From positions 1,860,001-1,924,000 of the forward strand of contig NZ_CP150900.1 of assembly GCF_038050405.1 (NCBI RefSeq): DNA of 64,000 nucleotides. Reading direction: 5' to 3'. Under the pieces are notes generated by a model. The model made no database searches. It saw only the letters and a program-made list of their open reading frames with translations, and had not been told where the DNA came from. The translations under genes and the position numbers were made by a program. This DNA comes from Paraburkholderia sp. IMGN_8. Its GTDB lineage: Bacteria; Pseudomonadota; Gammaproteobacteria; Burkholderiales; Burkholderiaceae. Positions 26,524 through 35,859 of this stretch are shown piece by piece (the stretch's first letter is position 1; every line of letters starts with the position of its first letter).

Positions 26524-27354
26524 CTAAAGCGAGCGTTGCAGACGCCCGGCGGTTTCACGCAGCGCCGGCAGGAAAGTTTCCCGCAACGTTTCGATGTTCA
26601 CGCGCCCTGAATAGACGCTCACGCTCACCGCCGCTTCGATCTGCCCGGCGCTGTTCTTCACCGGAACTGCCATCGCCGACATGCCGATTTCGATCTCCTC
26701 GTCGCTGATCGCATAGCCGTCCTCCGCCGCGCGCCGGATCGCCCTCAACACGCCGTCTAGATTGGCCACCGTGCGATCGGTGAGCCGCTTCATTGGCACG
26801 CTTTCGAGGTGCGCGCGCGCCTGCTCTTCTGGCAGCCCGGCGAGCAGCACGCGTCCCGTGGCTGAGCAATAGGCGGGCAGGCGGCCGCCGAGCTTCACGC
26901 CCGTCGACACGATACGGACCGCCTCGGCGCGTGCGATGAACACCGCATAACCCTCGTCCAGCACGGCCAGCGAGACGGACTCCTGCAACTTGTCGCGCGT
27001 GCTCGCCAGAAGCGGCTGCGCAATCTGCGGTAGCGACGACGTGCTGAGGTAAGCGCCGCCCAGCCGCAGCATGCGCGGCAGCGGCGTGAAGAACTTGCCG
27101 TCGTGGGCGAGATAGCCGTGCTCGACGAGCGTCAGCAGGCAGCGCCGCGCCGCGGGGCGGCTCAGGTCAGCCAGATTTGCCGCATCCGAAACGGTCATGC
27201 GCGTGGTGTTCGGACCGAACGCCTCGATGATGGCCAGCCCCTTGGCCAGCCCCCCCATACCTTCCTTCGCGTGGGCCTGGATTGTCCTGGACTCGTCCTC
27301 GACGGACGACAAGGCGTCGGCCTCTGTATTGACAGGGTTTTTGACGGGTGTCAT
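26524..27354 (-). CDS. IclR family regulator of the salicylate/gentisate genes
   Basis: The 276-residue regulator shows the HTH ([40 protein letters not shown]) and the effector domain ([40 protein letters not shown]). The likely start at 27354 has GGGA 8 nt upstream; 27366 is possible. It is divergent from the nagG-like gene with only 122 bp between them, so it probably controls that operon. It is related to, but clearly different from, the IclR at 25399. Confidence 0.87.
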   Translation of the reverse strand: MTPVKNPVNTEADALSSVEDESRTIQAHAKEGMGGLAKGLAIIEAFGPNTTRMTVSDAANLADLSRPAARRCLLTLVEHGYLAHDGKFFTPLPRMLRLGGAYLSTSSLPQIAQPLLASTRDKLQESVSLAVLDEGYAVFIARAEAVRIVSTGVKLGGRLPAYCSATGRVLLAGLPEEQARAHLESVPMKRLTDRTVANLDGVLRAIRRAAEDGYAISDEEIEIGMSAMAVPVKNSAGQIEAAVSVSVYSGRVNIETLRETFLPALRETAGRLQRSL

Positions 27355-27476
27355 ATTGGTTCCCATATCGAACAACGTACGGTATTCGAACACATCCGTG
27401 CAGGGCTGTCAACGACAGTCCCGCCGCGGTTCCCAGCAATCTGCATTGGGCAAGCGCCCGCTACGGAGTCAGCACC

Positions 27477-28748
27477 TTGAACATCATCCCTATCCAGCCG
27501 GCGCGCCGCGCTAGCATCGAGTGGCCCGTCGAGGGCGTCACGCGCGTACCCTATGCGCTGTTCCAGAGTGACGAAGTCTATGCGGACGAGCAGGAGGCGA
27601 TCTTTCGTGGTCCGAACTGGAGTTATCTGTGCCTCGAAGCCGAGGTGCCGAATCCGGGCGACTTCCGCAGCACGTTCATCGGCGATGCACCTGTGGTGGT
27701 TACGCGCGACACGGACGGCGAGCTCTATGCATTCGAAAACCGCTGCGCGCATCGCGGCGCGATGGTTTGCCTGGAAGACGCGGGCAACGCGAAGGATTTC
27801 AGCTGCGTCTACCATGCCTGGACCTACAGCCTCCAGGGCGATCTGCTCGGCGTCGCGTTCCGGGATGGCATCAACGGCCAGGGCGGCATGAAGGAAGGCT
27901 TCTGCCTCGGCGATCACGGCCTGCGCAAGCTGCGCGTGGCGACGCTCCATGGTCTCGTGTTCGGCAGCTTCTCCGACGACGTGCCGCCGCTCGACGAATA
28001 CCTTGGCGAGGAGATCGTCGAACGCATTGCGCGCGTGCTCGAAAACCGCACGCCCGTCGTGCTCGGCCGCTTCACGCAGATGCTGCCGAACAACTGGAAG
28101 CTCTATTTCGAGAACGTCAAGGATTCCTATCATGCAAGCATCCTGCATCTGTTCTTCACGACCTTCCAGTTGAACAAGCTGTCGCAGCGCGGTGGCATCA
28201 TCGTCGACCCGAGCGGCGGACATCACGTCAGCTATTCAGCTGTCGATCACGCGGCTGAAGCGGCGAAGCAGGCGGTCACGAAGGACTACGCGGCCCAGAA
28301 CATCCGCTCGGAGAGCGGCCACCACCTCGAAGATACCTCGGTGCTCGCAGGCATCGACGAGTTCGGCGACGGCATCACGCTGCAGATTCTTTCAGTCTTT
28401 CCGGGCTTCGTGCTGCAGCAGATCCAGAACGCCATTGCGGTGCGTCAGATCCTGCCGCGCGGCGCGCGCCAGACCGAACTGAACTGGATCTATCTCGGCT
28501 TCGAGGACGATACGCCCGAGTTGCGGGAAATGCGTCTGCGCCAGGCGAACCTCGTGGGCCCGGCCGGGTATGTCTCGATGGAGGACGGCTGCGTGGGCGG
28601 CTTCGTGCAGCGCGGCATCGACGGGGCACGCGACGCACACTCGGTGATCGAGATGGGCGGCGACGGCACGACCAGCAGCGCGAGCCGCGTGACAGAAGCC
28701 TCGATTCGCGGCTTCTGGAAGGCCTACCGTAACGCAATGGGATATTGA
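27477..28748 (+). CDS. nagG: Salicylate 5-hydroxylase-type Rieske oxygenase, large subunit
   Basis: From a TTG start with GGAG 8 nt upstream the protein has 423 residues, the length I recall for NagG of the salicylate 5-hydroxylase of Ralstonia. The Rieske cluster site is [14 protein letters not shown] followed by [16 protein letters not shown]. The mononuclear iron site is [16 protein letters not shown], with a Dx2Hx4H pattern. [19 protein letters not shown] and [11 protein letters not shown] are also as in NagG. The expected reaction is 5-hydroxylation of salicylate to gentisate using O2 and electrons from NADH. The gentisate ring-cleavage genes downstream agree with this. A related substrate such as anthranilate or a substituted salicylate cannot be excluded. 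Confidence 0.87.
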   Translation: MNIIPIQPARRASIEWPVEGVTRVPYALFQSDEVYADEQEAIFRGPNWSYLCLEAEVPNPGDFRSTFIGDAPVVVTRDTDGELYAFENRCAHRGAMVCLEDAGNAKDFSCVYHAWTYSLQGDLLGVAFRDGINGQGGMKEGFCLGDHGLRKLRVATLHGLVFGSFSDDVPPLDEYLGEEIVERIARVLENRTPVVLGRFTQMLPNNWKLYFENVKDSYHASILHLFFTTFQLNKLSQRGGIIVDPSGGHHVSYSAVDHAAEAAKQAVTKDYAAQNIRSESGHHLEDTSVLAGIDEFGDGITLQILSVFPGFVLQQIQNAIAVRQILPRGARQTELNWIYLGFEDDTPELREMRLRQANLVGPAGYVSMEDGCVGGFVQRGIDGARDAHSVIEMGGDGTTSSASRVTEASIRGFWKAYRNAMGY

Positions 28749-28750
28749 CG

Positions 28751-29221
28751 ATGACGCAGGACATCCATCAACTGATCGCCCGCGCGCAGGCCGAATACGT
28801 GCGCTGCATCGACGACGGCGACCTCGGGCAGTGGCCCGAGTTCTTCACCACCTCGTGCGTGTACAGGGTCACGACCGCCGACAACCATCGCCGCGGTCTC
28901 ATTGGCAGCATGATCTACGCGGCCTCGCACGGCATGCTGGCCGACCGGGTCGCGTCGCTGCGCGACGCCAATATCTATGAACGGCACGCCTACCGCCATC
29001 TGCTCGGGCAGCCGTACGTGATCAGCGACGACGGCACCGAGGCGCGCAGCGAAACTTCGTTCATGGTTGCGCGCATCATGCGCGACGGGACCACCGACCT
29101 GTTTGCGACGGGCCGCTATTGCGACGTGTACGTGCGCGACGAGGCGGGCGTGCGGTTGCGCGAACGCGTCGTCGTGTGCGACAGCTCGCGTATCGACACA
29201 CTGCTTGCGATGCCGCTATGA
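28751..29221 (+). CDS. nagH: Salicylate 5-hydroxylase-type oxygenase, small subunit
   Basis: The 156-residue protein is a ring-hydroxylating dioxygenase beta subunit with an NTF2-like fold: QAEYVRCIDDGDLGQWPEFF, VYRVTTADNHRRGL, DANIYERHAYRHLLGQP and TSFMVARIMRDGTTDLFATG. It starts 2 bp after the large-subunit stop. The beta subunit holds the alpha3beta3 hexamer together and is usually not catalytic. Confidence 0.88.
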   Translation: MTQDIHQLIARAQAEYVRCIDDGDLGQWPEFFTTSCVYRVTTADNHRRGLIGSMIYAASHGMLADRVASLRDANIYERHAYRHLLGQPYVISDDGTEARSETSFMVARIMRDGTTDLFATGRYCDVYVRDEAGVRLRERVVVCDSSRIDTLLAMPL

Positions 29222-29323
29222 CGCCCGCGAACCTGCCTGTGAGGCGCATGCGATGGTGGCCGCGCCGGCTGATCCGCCCTGAACCTAGACCGACACCGGC
29301 TGACAACGCATCGAGGTGATATC

Positions 29324-30310
29324 GTGGATTATCGTATTTCCGTCGCTGACAGCGACATAACGTTTCCGTGCGCGGCCGGTGAAACCGTGCTCGACGCAGC
29401 CGAACGCGCCGGCTATGCGGTGCCGTACTCATGCCGCAAAGGCGTCTGCGCGTCCTGCGAAGGACGTCTCGTGGCGGGCGAGGCGTGCTCGCCGGTGCAG
29501 GGCGCAGTGGTGGCCCCGGCCGAGCGCGCGCTGCTGTGCTGCCTGCGCCCCGACACGGACCTGACGATCGCGCCGCGTCGCATCGAGAAGCGCGACCCCG
29601 TCGCGCGCAAGACGTTCGAGGTCTCCGTGTACCGCATCACACAGCCGGCCGCCGATGTCAGCATCCTGCAGTTGCGGCTGCCCGCGGGTGTGCGCGCGAA
29701 ATTCGGCGCCGGCCAATATCTGCAGATCGATCTGGAGGACGGCACGCGGCGCAACTATTCGATGGCGAATGCGCCGCACGAAAACGACAGCGTGCAGCTG
29801 CACGTGCGCCACGTGCCTGGCGGCCGGTTCTCCGAAGGCGTGCTGGGCCGCCTCGCGAAGGGCGACAGGCTGCGCATCGAGCTGCCGTTCGGAGAGTTCA
29901 CGCTACGCGAAGGGTCGAACAGGCCCGCCGTGCTGCTCGCGACAGGTACGGGGTTCGCGCCGGTGAAGTCGATCGTCGAAGACGCCATCAAGCGCAAGCT
30001 CGAACGGCCGTTGCATCTGTACTGGGGCGCGCGCCGCGCCGAAGACCTCTACCTCGCGTCACTCGCGCAGAAATGGCATGACAGTGGCCGCGTGAAGTTC
30101 GTGCCGGTGCTGTCCGAAGCTGACGAGGCGTGGACGGGCCGGCGCGGTTTCGTGCACGAGGCTGTGCTCGAAGATTTCGGCTCGCTCGCGGGATATGAGG
30201 TGTACGCGTGCGGCAACCCGTCGATGACGAGCGCCGCGCGCGACACCTTCGTGAAGACCGGCTTGCCCGAAGACGACTTCTTCAGCGACGCGTTCGTTCA
30301 TACCGGCTGA
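29324..30310 (+). CDS. nagAa: Oxygenase ferredoxin reductase with N-terminal 2Fe-2S domain
   Basis: The 328-residue protein starts with a plant-type ferredoxin domain (CRKGVCASCEGRLVAGEACS, LLCCLRP), followed by an FAD domain (RRNYSMANAP) and an NAD domain (LLATGTGFAPVKSIVEDAI, YACGNPSM). The start is GTG with AGGTGATATC upstream. It transfers electrons from NADH to the oxygenase. In the nag system a separate Rieske ferredoxin (NagAb) sits between reductase and oxygenase; none is encoded here, so direct transfer as in BenC-type systems, or a ferredoxin from elsewhere, is implied. Confidence 0.88.
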   Translation: MDYRISVADSDITFPCAAGETVLDAAERAGYAVPYSCRKGVCASCEGRLVAGEACSPVQGAVVAPAERALLCCLRPDTDLTIAPRRIEKRDPVARKTFEVSVYRITQPAADVSILQLRLPAGVRAKFGAGQYLQIDLEDGTRRNYSMANAPHENDSVQLHVRHVPGGRFSEGVLGRLAKGDRLRIELPFGEFTLREGSNRPAVLLATGTGFAPVKSIVEDAIKRKLERPLHLYWGARRAEDLYLASLAQKWHDSGRVKFVPVLSEADEAWTGRRGFVHEAVLEDFGSLAGYEVYACGNPSMTSAARDTFVKTGLPEDDFFSDAFVHTG

Positions 30311-30395
30311 CGCAGTGCGAAGAGAAAGAGCGCCCGGGCCGAAAAAACCCGGTTGATTCCGGCTGGGGCAGTGGGATCCGTCTGGAAAAGGCGCC

Positions 30396-31331
30396 TCAGG
30401 CGGTGTGCCATTCTTTCATGTGCGGGTCCGCAAAATTGCGAAGACTTTCCAATGCCATGGCCACCGCGACGCGATTGACGTTCTCGGCGTGCCAGTAGAC
30501 CGATACCGAGCCGAAGCCTTCGAGTTGAACTGGCAGAATGCGAAGCGCGTTCAGCTGCTCGAAGCGAAGCGCGGACCGATGCGAGGCGACGCCCACCAGA
30601 TCAGTGTTGTTCAGCAGCGTGAGATTGAGAATCGACGAATTCGATTCGACGCAGTGATTGGGCAGCGTGCGACCCGCTGCCGCGAGCGCCGTCTCCAGCG
30701 CGTTGCGCACGGGCGTGCCCTGCGGCCAGACGATCCACGAATACGCAAGCACGTCGTCCCAGCCAAGTTGTGCTTTTTCCGTGAGCGCATGATCTGGCCG
30801 TGCGACGAAGTTGATCGGCTCCGTATACAGCGTTTCGGTCTGCAACTGCGGGTCGTCGTACTGCTGTCCCGAGCGGCCGACGACGATATCGAGTTCCCCG
30901 CGCGCAAGCTGCGGCATCAGCTGGTTCATTGTGCTCTCGACGAGCCGAACCTGTGCCCGCGGCAAGCGCTCGAGAAGCCGCGACACAGCGAGCGGCACCG
31001 TGTCCGCCGCCGATACGCCCGAGGTCCCGATACTGACGAGGCCGCTGCCGCCCGCGCGCAGCGCCTGCATGTCGTCGCGCGCAATGTCGAGATGCGCTTC
31101 GATCCGGCGCGCGTGCTCGATCAGCGCCTCGCCGTACGACGTGGGTCGCAGGCCGCGCGCATGCCTCTCGAAGAGGGGCAGACCGACGTCTTCCTCGAGT
31201 TCCTTCAGCCATTTCGACAGCGCCGGCTGCGTCGTGTTGAGCGCCACGGCCGACTGGCTGAGATTGCCCGTGCTCGCGAGGCTCAGCAGTACCTGCAGAT
31301 GCCTTAGTCGCAGGCGGTAAGTCCAGTCCAT
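30396..31331 (-). CDS. LysR family transcriptional regulator of the gentisate operon
   Basis: The 311-residue protein has the LysR HTH (LRLRHLQVLLSLASTGNLSQ, LNTTQPALSKWLKELEEDVG) and a periplasmic-binding-like effector domain. The segment ARGLRPTSYGEALIEHARRI resembles GbpR/PcaQ-type members. It is divergent from the gentisate dioxygenase gene, and the 189-bp space between is AT-rich around 31390-31450. It probably activates the downstream operon on binding gentisate or a precursor. Confidence 0.9.
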   Translation of the reverse strand: MDWTYRLRLRHLQVLLSLASTGNLSQSAVALNTTQPALSKWLKELEEDVGLPLFERHARGLRPTSYGEALIEHARRIEAHLDIARDDMQALRAGGSGLVSIGTSGVSAADTVPLAVSRLLERLPRAQVRLVESTMNQLMPQLARGELDIVVGRSGQQYDDPQLQTETLYTEPINFVARPDHALTEKAQLGWDDVLAYSWIVWPQGTPVRNALETALAAAGRTLPNHCVESNSSILNLTLLNNTDLVGVASHRSALRFEQLNALRILPVQLEGFGSVSVYWHAENVNRVAVAMALESLRNFADPHMKEWHTA

Positions 31332-31520
31332 TGCGCCGCTCCTTCGTTACGATTTTCGGCAGCCCCGCGCCGCAGGTATATCCGAAACCGTATGAATTAG
31401 ATGATTTCACCATTTTACTGGGCATGGCGCGGTCGCATATAAATCATTGTGCGGGGTCCGTTGAGCCGACGCGGCCGGCTAGTGAGTCTGAACCCACGAG
31501 ACACCATAAAGGAGACGCGA

Positions 31521-32567
31521 ATGACGAGTAACAATCCGGGCGGATCGCGCGCGGCCTACTACGAGCGGATTGCCCAGCAGGGTATGGCTCCGCTTTGGGA
31601 ATCGCTGCACAACCTCGTGCCCAAAGCGCCGCAACCGAAAGCGCGGCCTACGATCTGGAAGTACGCGCAAGTGCGCGAGCTGGTGATGCAGGCAGGTGCC
31701 GTGATCAGCGCGGAAGAAGCCGTGCGCCGCGTGCTGGTGCTCGAAAACCCGGGCCTGCCGGGCAAGTCGAGCATGACGCCGAACCTGTACGCCGGACTCC
31801 AGTTGATCCTGCCCGGCGAGATCGCTCCGAGCCACCGGCATACGCAGTCGGCGCTTCGCTTCATCGTCGAAGGCAAGGGTGCGTGGACGGCTGTCGACGG
31901 CGAACGGACGACGATGCATCCGGGCGACTTCATCATCACACCATCGTGGACATGGCACGATCACGGTAATCCTTCCGTGGAGGAGGGCGGCGAGCCTGTC
32001 GTGTGGCTCGATGGCCTCGATATACCGCTCGTCGCGCAGATGGACGCCGGATTCGCCGAGAACTACCCCGAAGCGACCCAGCCGGTTTCGCGCCCTGAAG
32101 GCGACAGCTTCGCGCGCTTCGGTCACAACATGGTGCCCGTGCGGCATCGCGTGTCCGATCCCACTTCACCGATTTTCAGCTATCCGTATGCGCGCAGCCG
32201 CGAGGCGCTCGACGCGCTGTACCGCAACGGTGAACTCGACGAATGGGACGGCGTGAAGCTGCGCTACGTGAATCCGGCCACGGGCGGCTGGCCGATGCCG
32301 ACCATTGCGACCTTCATGCAATACCTGCCTGCCGGCTTCAAGGGCCGTACATATCGCAGCACCGATGCAACGGTGTATTGCGTCGTCGAAGGCAACGGCA
32401 CGGTCAAGATCGGCAACGACGAATTCACCTTCGAGCCGCACGACGTGTTCGTCGCGCCGTCGTGGGCGCCTGTGCAACTGGCGGCATCTGCGGAAAGCGT
32501 GTTGTTCAGTTATTCGGATCGTCCCGTGCTCGCCGCGCTGAATCTGCTGCGCGAAGAGCGCAGCTAG
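31521..32567 (+). CDS. nagI: Gentisate 1,2-dioxygenase
   Basis: The 348-residue bicupin has the iron-binding motif in [20 protein letters not shown] and [12 protein letters not shown], and the C-terminal cupin in [19 protein letters not shown]. These and [20 protein letters not shown] are characteristic of gentisate dioxygenases. The ATG at 31521 has AAAGGAG 8 nt upstream; the frame is open to 31449 without a site. It opens gentisate to maleylpyruvate. The isomerase and hydrolase follow on the same strand. Confidence 0.95.
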   Translation: MTSNNPGGSRAAYYERIAQQGMAPLWESLHNLVPKAPQPKARPTIWKYAQVRELVMQAGAVISAEEAVRRVLVLENPGLPGKSSMTPNLYAGLQLILPGEIAPSHRHTQSALRFIVEGKGAWTAVDGERTTMHPGDFIITPSWTWHDHGNPSVEEGGEPVVWLDGLDIPLVAQMDAGFAENYPEATQPVSRPEGDSFARFGHNMVPVRHRVSDPTSPIFSYPYARSREALDALYRNGELDEWDGVKLRYVNPATGGWPMPTIATFMQYLPAGFKGRTYRSTDATVYCVVEGNGTVKIGNDEFTFEPHDVFVAPSWAPVQLAASAESVLFSYSDRPVLAALNLLREERS

Positions 32568-32639
32568 ACACGTGACTTTCCTTTCCAGGCGCCGCATTGG
32601 CGTTGAGCTATCAATCCTGTTTGCCGAGTCCCACTCATC

Positions 32640-33338
32640 ATGACTTTTGTTTTCCCGCCCGAAGCGCCCGTTGCTGTACCCGTCGCCGGTAGTGACGCTC
32701 AATTCGCGGTGCGCCGCGTCTATTGCGTTGGCCGCAACTACGCCGCGCATGCGCGCGAAATGGGCTTTGATCCCGATCGCGAACCGCCGTTCTTCTTCTG
32801 CAAGCCGGCCGATGCCGTCGTGCCCGTCGCTTACGGCGAGACGCTCGAACTGGCTTACCCTTCGCAGACGCAGAACTACCATTACGAAGCCGAACTCGTC
32901 GCGGTGATTGGCAAAGGCGGCTCGGATATCCCGCTCGAACAGGCGCTCGATCACGTATGGGGCTACGCGGTAGGCCTCGACATGACGCGGCGCGATCTGC
33001 AGATGAAAATGCGCGAAATGGGCCGTCCGTGGGAGATTGGCAAGGCGTTTGACCGCTCGGCGCCGATCGGGCCGATTCATCCGGTCAGCGAGGTTGGTCA
33101 CTTCGAAAACGCCGGCCTGTGGCTGACGGTCAACGGCGAGACCAAACAGAAGAGCGACGTGTCGCATCTCATCTGGTCGGTCGCGGAGACGGTGGCGTAT
33201 CTTTCGAAGTTCTTCCGCCTCGAACCGGGTGACCTGATCTTCACGGGCACGCCTGAAGGCGTCGGCGCGGTGCAGAAGGGCGATACGATGAAGGTCGGTG
33301 TCGAGCGCCTTGGCGAAGTAACGGTGCGCGTGGCCTGA
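32640..33338 (+). CDS. nagK: Fumarylpyruvate hydrolase
   Basis: The 232-residue protein is an FAH-family hydrolase: VYCVGRNYAAHAREMGFD, the metal ligands in HYEAELVAVIGKGG and GYAVGLDMTRRDLQ, and GDLIFTGTPEGVGAVQKGD. It has the short form typical of NagK and hydrolyses fumarylpyruvate to fumarate and pyruvate. It is the second gene of the gentisate operon. Confidence 0.93.
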   Translation: MTFVFPPEAPVAVPVAGSDAQFAVRRVYCVGRNYAAHAREMGFDPDREPPFFFCKPADAVVPVAYGETLELAYPSQTQNYHYEAELVAVIGKGGSDIPLEQALDHVWGYAVGLDMTRRDLQMKMREMGRPWEIGKAFDRSAPIGPIHPVSEVGHFENAGLWLTVNGETKQKSDVSHLIWSVAETVAYLSKFFRLEPGDLIFTGTPEGVGAVQKGDTMKVGVERLGEVTVRVA

Positions 33339-33371
33339 GATACGTGATCTGCATTAATCGGAGGTCTACCG

Positions 33372-34013
33372 GTGCAACTCCATAGCTTCTTCAACAGTTC
33401 GACGTCGTACCGCGTACGCATTGCGCTCGCGCTCAAGGAACTCGCGTACGAGACGCTGCCCGTCAATATCCGCGTGGGCGAACATCGCGCAGCGGACTAT
33501 GTGGCGAACGTGAATCCGTCCGCGTCAGTGCCCGCGCTGATCGATGACGATTTCAGACTCGGCCAGTCGCTCGCGATCATCGACTACCTCGACCAGAAAT
33601 ACCCCGAGCCGCGCCTGATTCCGCTCGAACCGGCCTTGCGTGCGCGTGTGCTCGAGTTCGCCGCGCTGATCTCGTGCGACATCCATCCCCTCAATAACCT
33701 GCGGGTGTTGCGATATCTGGAAACGGAACTCGAGGTCACGCCGCAGCAGAAAAGCGCGTGGTACCGGCACTGGATCGCCCAGGGCATGGCGGGCGCCGAG
33801 CGCATGCTCGAACGTGGCAACACAGGTCCGTGGTGCTTTGGCGAGCAGCCGACGCTCGCCGACCTGTGCCTCGTGCCACAGATCGCCAACGCGCTGCGGA
33901 TGGACTGCGACCTGAGTCCGTATCCGCGCAGTCTTGCCGTCTTTGAGCACGCGTCGAAACACCCGGCATTCGAAGCCGCGCAGCCGCAGCGCCAGCCCGA
34001 TTACATCGCCTGA
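33372..34013 (+). CDS. nagL: Maleylpyruvate isomerase (zeta-class GST)
   Basis: The 213-residue protein has the zeta-class glutathione site (SFFNSSTSYRVRIALALKEL), NPSASVPALIDDDFRLGQSL and the C-terminal helix GEQPTLADLCLVPQIANALR. It starts with GTG after GGAGGT. It isomerises maleylpyruvate to fumarylpyruvate with glutathione and completes the pathway to central metabolism. Confidence 0.93.
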   Translation: MQLHSFFNSSTSYRVRIALALKELAYETLPVNIRVGEHRAADYVANVNPSASVPALIDDDFRLGQSLAIIDYLDQKYPEPRLIPLEPALRARVLEFAALISCDIHPLNNLRVLRYLETELEVTPQQKSAWYRHWIAQGMAGAERMLERGNTGPWCFGEQPTLADLCLVPQIANALRMDCDLSPYPRSLAVFEHASKHPAFEAAQPQRQPDYIA

Positions 34014-34050
34014 TTACATGGGACTGAAGTGAGCTTGGGACCGGAGTAAG

Positions 34051-34488
34051 CGCTAGAGAGCTAACTTCTGTCGACACGCCAACTCCTGTCGACAGCGTTG
34101 CATGGGACCAGAGTGAGCGCTAAAGCGCCAACTCCGATCGACCGCTTTGCATGGGATTGGAGTAGGCGCTAAAGCGCCAACTCCGATCGACCGCTTTGCA
34201 TGGGATTGGAGTAGGCGCTAAAGCGCCAACTCCGATCGACCGCTTTGCATGGGATTGGAGTAGGCGCTAAAGCGCCAACTCCGATCGACCGCTTTGCATG
34301 GGATTGGAGTAGGCGCTAAAGCGCCAACTCCGATCGACCGCTTTGCATGGGATCGGAGTAGGCGCTAAAGCGCCAACTCCGATCGACCGCTTTGCATGGG
34401 ATCGGAGTAGGCGCTAAAGCGCCAACTCCGATCGACCGCTTTGCATGGGATCGGAGTAGGCGCTAAAGCGCCAACTCCGATCGACATA
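34051..34488. repeat. Eight tandem 49-bp hairpin repeats plus degenerate units
   Basis: Units begin with GCATGGGA at 34100, 34149, 34198, 34247, 34296, 34345, 34394 and 34443, a strict 49-bp period. The first is more diverged, and broken copies precede it from about 34051. The core ATCGGAGTAGGCGCT-AA-AGCGCCAACTCCGAT forms a 15-bp stem with one internal mismatch pair. The last unit ends 10 bp before the hydroxylase start, so the array lies inside the leader if the operon reads through. Confidence 0.88.
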
Positions 34489-34498
34489 GGAGACAAAC

Positions 34499-35707
34499 AT
34501 GATTGAGACAGACAGCAAAGGCCGGCGCGTGCTCGTGATCGGCGGTGGTATTGGCGGCTTGGCCGCCGCGCTAGCGCTCGCACGTCAAGGCATTCACATA
34601 CATCTGCTGGAGCAGGCCCCCGAGATACAGGAAATCGGCGCAGGAATCCAGTTGGCCGCAAACGCGTTCAACGCGCTCGATGCACTGGGCGTCGGTGAGG
34701 CGGCGCGCAACCGCGCCGTCTTTACGGATTACCTGAAACTGATGGATGCGCTTGACGCAAAAGAAGTAGTGCGGATCGACGTCGGCGCCCCGTATCGTAC
34801 GCGCTTTGGCAATCCGTATGCGGTGATTCATCGTGCCGACATTCACCTGTCGATTCTCGAAGCTGTGAAGGATCATCCGTTGATCCAGTTCCGCACCAAC
34901 ACGCGGGTCTGCGAGCTCGACCAGAATGCGGACGGTGTGACTGTCATCGATCAGAACGGCGAACGGTACCACGCGGATGCCGTAATCGGTTGCGATGGCG
35001 TGAAGTCGGCAATACGCAAGGCATTGATCGGCGACGAGCATCGCGTGACAGGACATGTCGTGTATCGCGCCGTCGTTGAGGTCGAAAACATGCCGAAGGA
35101 TTTGCAGATCAATGCGCCTGTGGTGTGGGCGGGCCCGAATTGCCACCTCGTGCACTACCCGCTGCGAGGAGGCAAGCAATACAACCTCGTCGTCACGTTC
35201 CACAGTCGCGAGAAAGAAGAATGGGGGGTGCGCGAAGGCAGCAAGGAGGAAGTGCTGTCTTACTTCGAAGGCATTCATCCGTTGCCGCATCAGATGCTCG
35301 ACCGGCCGACTTCGTGGAAGCGCTGGGCCACGGCGGACCGGGACCCCGTCGAGCGCTGGAGCTATGGCCGCGCGACGGTGCTTGGCGACGCCGCGCATCC
35401 GATGACCCAATACCTGGCGCAAGGCGCCTGCCAGGCGCTCGAAGATGCCGTTACGCTGGGTGCTGCCGTCGCTGCGACGGATGGCGATTTCGAAGCCGCG
35501 TTCAAACTGTACGAGACAGCACGTATTCCGCGCACGGCGCGCGTGTTGTATTCGGCACGCGAAATGGGCCGCATCTATCACGCGAAGGGCGTTGAGCGAC
35601 AAGTTCGGAATTCCCTTTGGATCGGCCGCACGCAGGAGCAGTTTTACGACGCACTGCAATGGCTGCACGGCTGGCGCGCGGAAGAGTGCCTGAAGGGCGT
35701 CATTTGA
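34499..35707 (+). CDS. mhbM: 3-hydroxybenzoate 6-hydroxylase (FAD monooxygenase)
   Basis: The 402-residue class A flavoprotein monooxygenase has GGGIGGLAAALALARQGIHI, the DG motif in AVIGCDGVKSAIRKAL and the GD motif in VLGDAAHPMTQYLAQGACQA. Length and motifs match 3-hydroxybenzoate 6-hydroxylases, which make gentisate with NADH and O2. TAGGAGACAAAC precedes the ATG. It gives a second entry into gentisate besides salicylate hydroxylation. Salicylate 1-hydroxylase is a related alternative, but the absence of catechol genes argues against it. Confidence 0.87.
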   Translation: MIETDSKGRRVLVIGGGIGGLAAALALARQGIHIHLLEQAPEIQEIGAGIQLAANAFNALDALGVGEAARNRAVFTDYLKLMDALDAKEVVRIDVGAPYRTRFGNPYAVIHRADIHLSILEAVKDHPLIQFRTNTRVCELDQNADGVTVIDQNGERYHADAVIGCDGVKSAIRKALIGDEHRVTGHVVYRAVVEVENMPKDLQINAPVVWAGPNCHLVHYPLRGGKQYNLVVTFHSREKEEWGVREGSKEEVLSYFEGIHPLPHQMLDRPTSWKRWATADRDPVERWSYGRATVLGDAAHPMTQYLAQGACQALEDAVTLGAAVAATDGDFEAAFKLYETARIPRTARVLYSAREMGRIYHAKGVERQVRNSLWIGRTQEQFYDALQWLHGWRAEECLKGVI

Positions 35708-35859
35708 GATTTGACGCGGTACGCGGCAGCAGCCATTGCCGGGATTGGTTTGGCTTGCAGCAAGCTGTTGCCAGCAGCGTGTCGAGCTTGAGGCCGAGAA
35801 TGTCCCGGCATTAGTTGGGGCGATGTGCTTCAGCTTTTACTTGATCTGGGAGACACAAA

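Noticed and set aside
26211..26708. Open frame with an 18-residue repeated peptide (ELQLLTLVPC)
   Set aside because: It arises only because the 54-bp repeat is divisible by three. It has no ribosome site and runs antisense into the IclR gene.
34051..34488. Possible CRISPR array
   Set aside because: The 49-bp units are contiguous and almost identical across their whole length, with no unique spacers and no cas genes nearby. Each unit is a hairpin.
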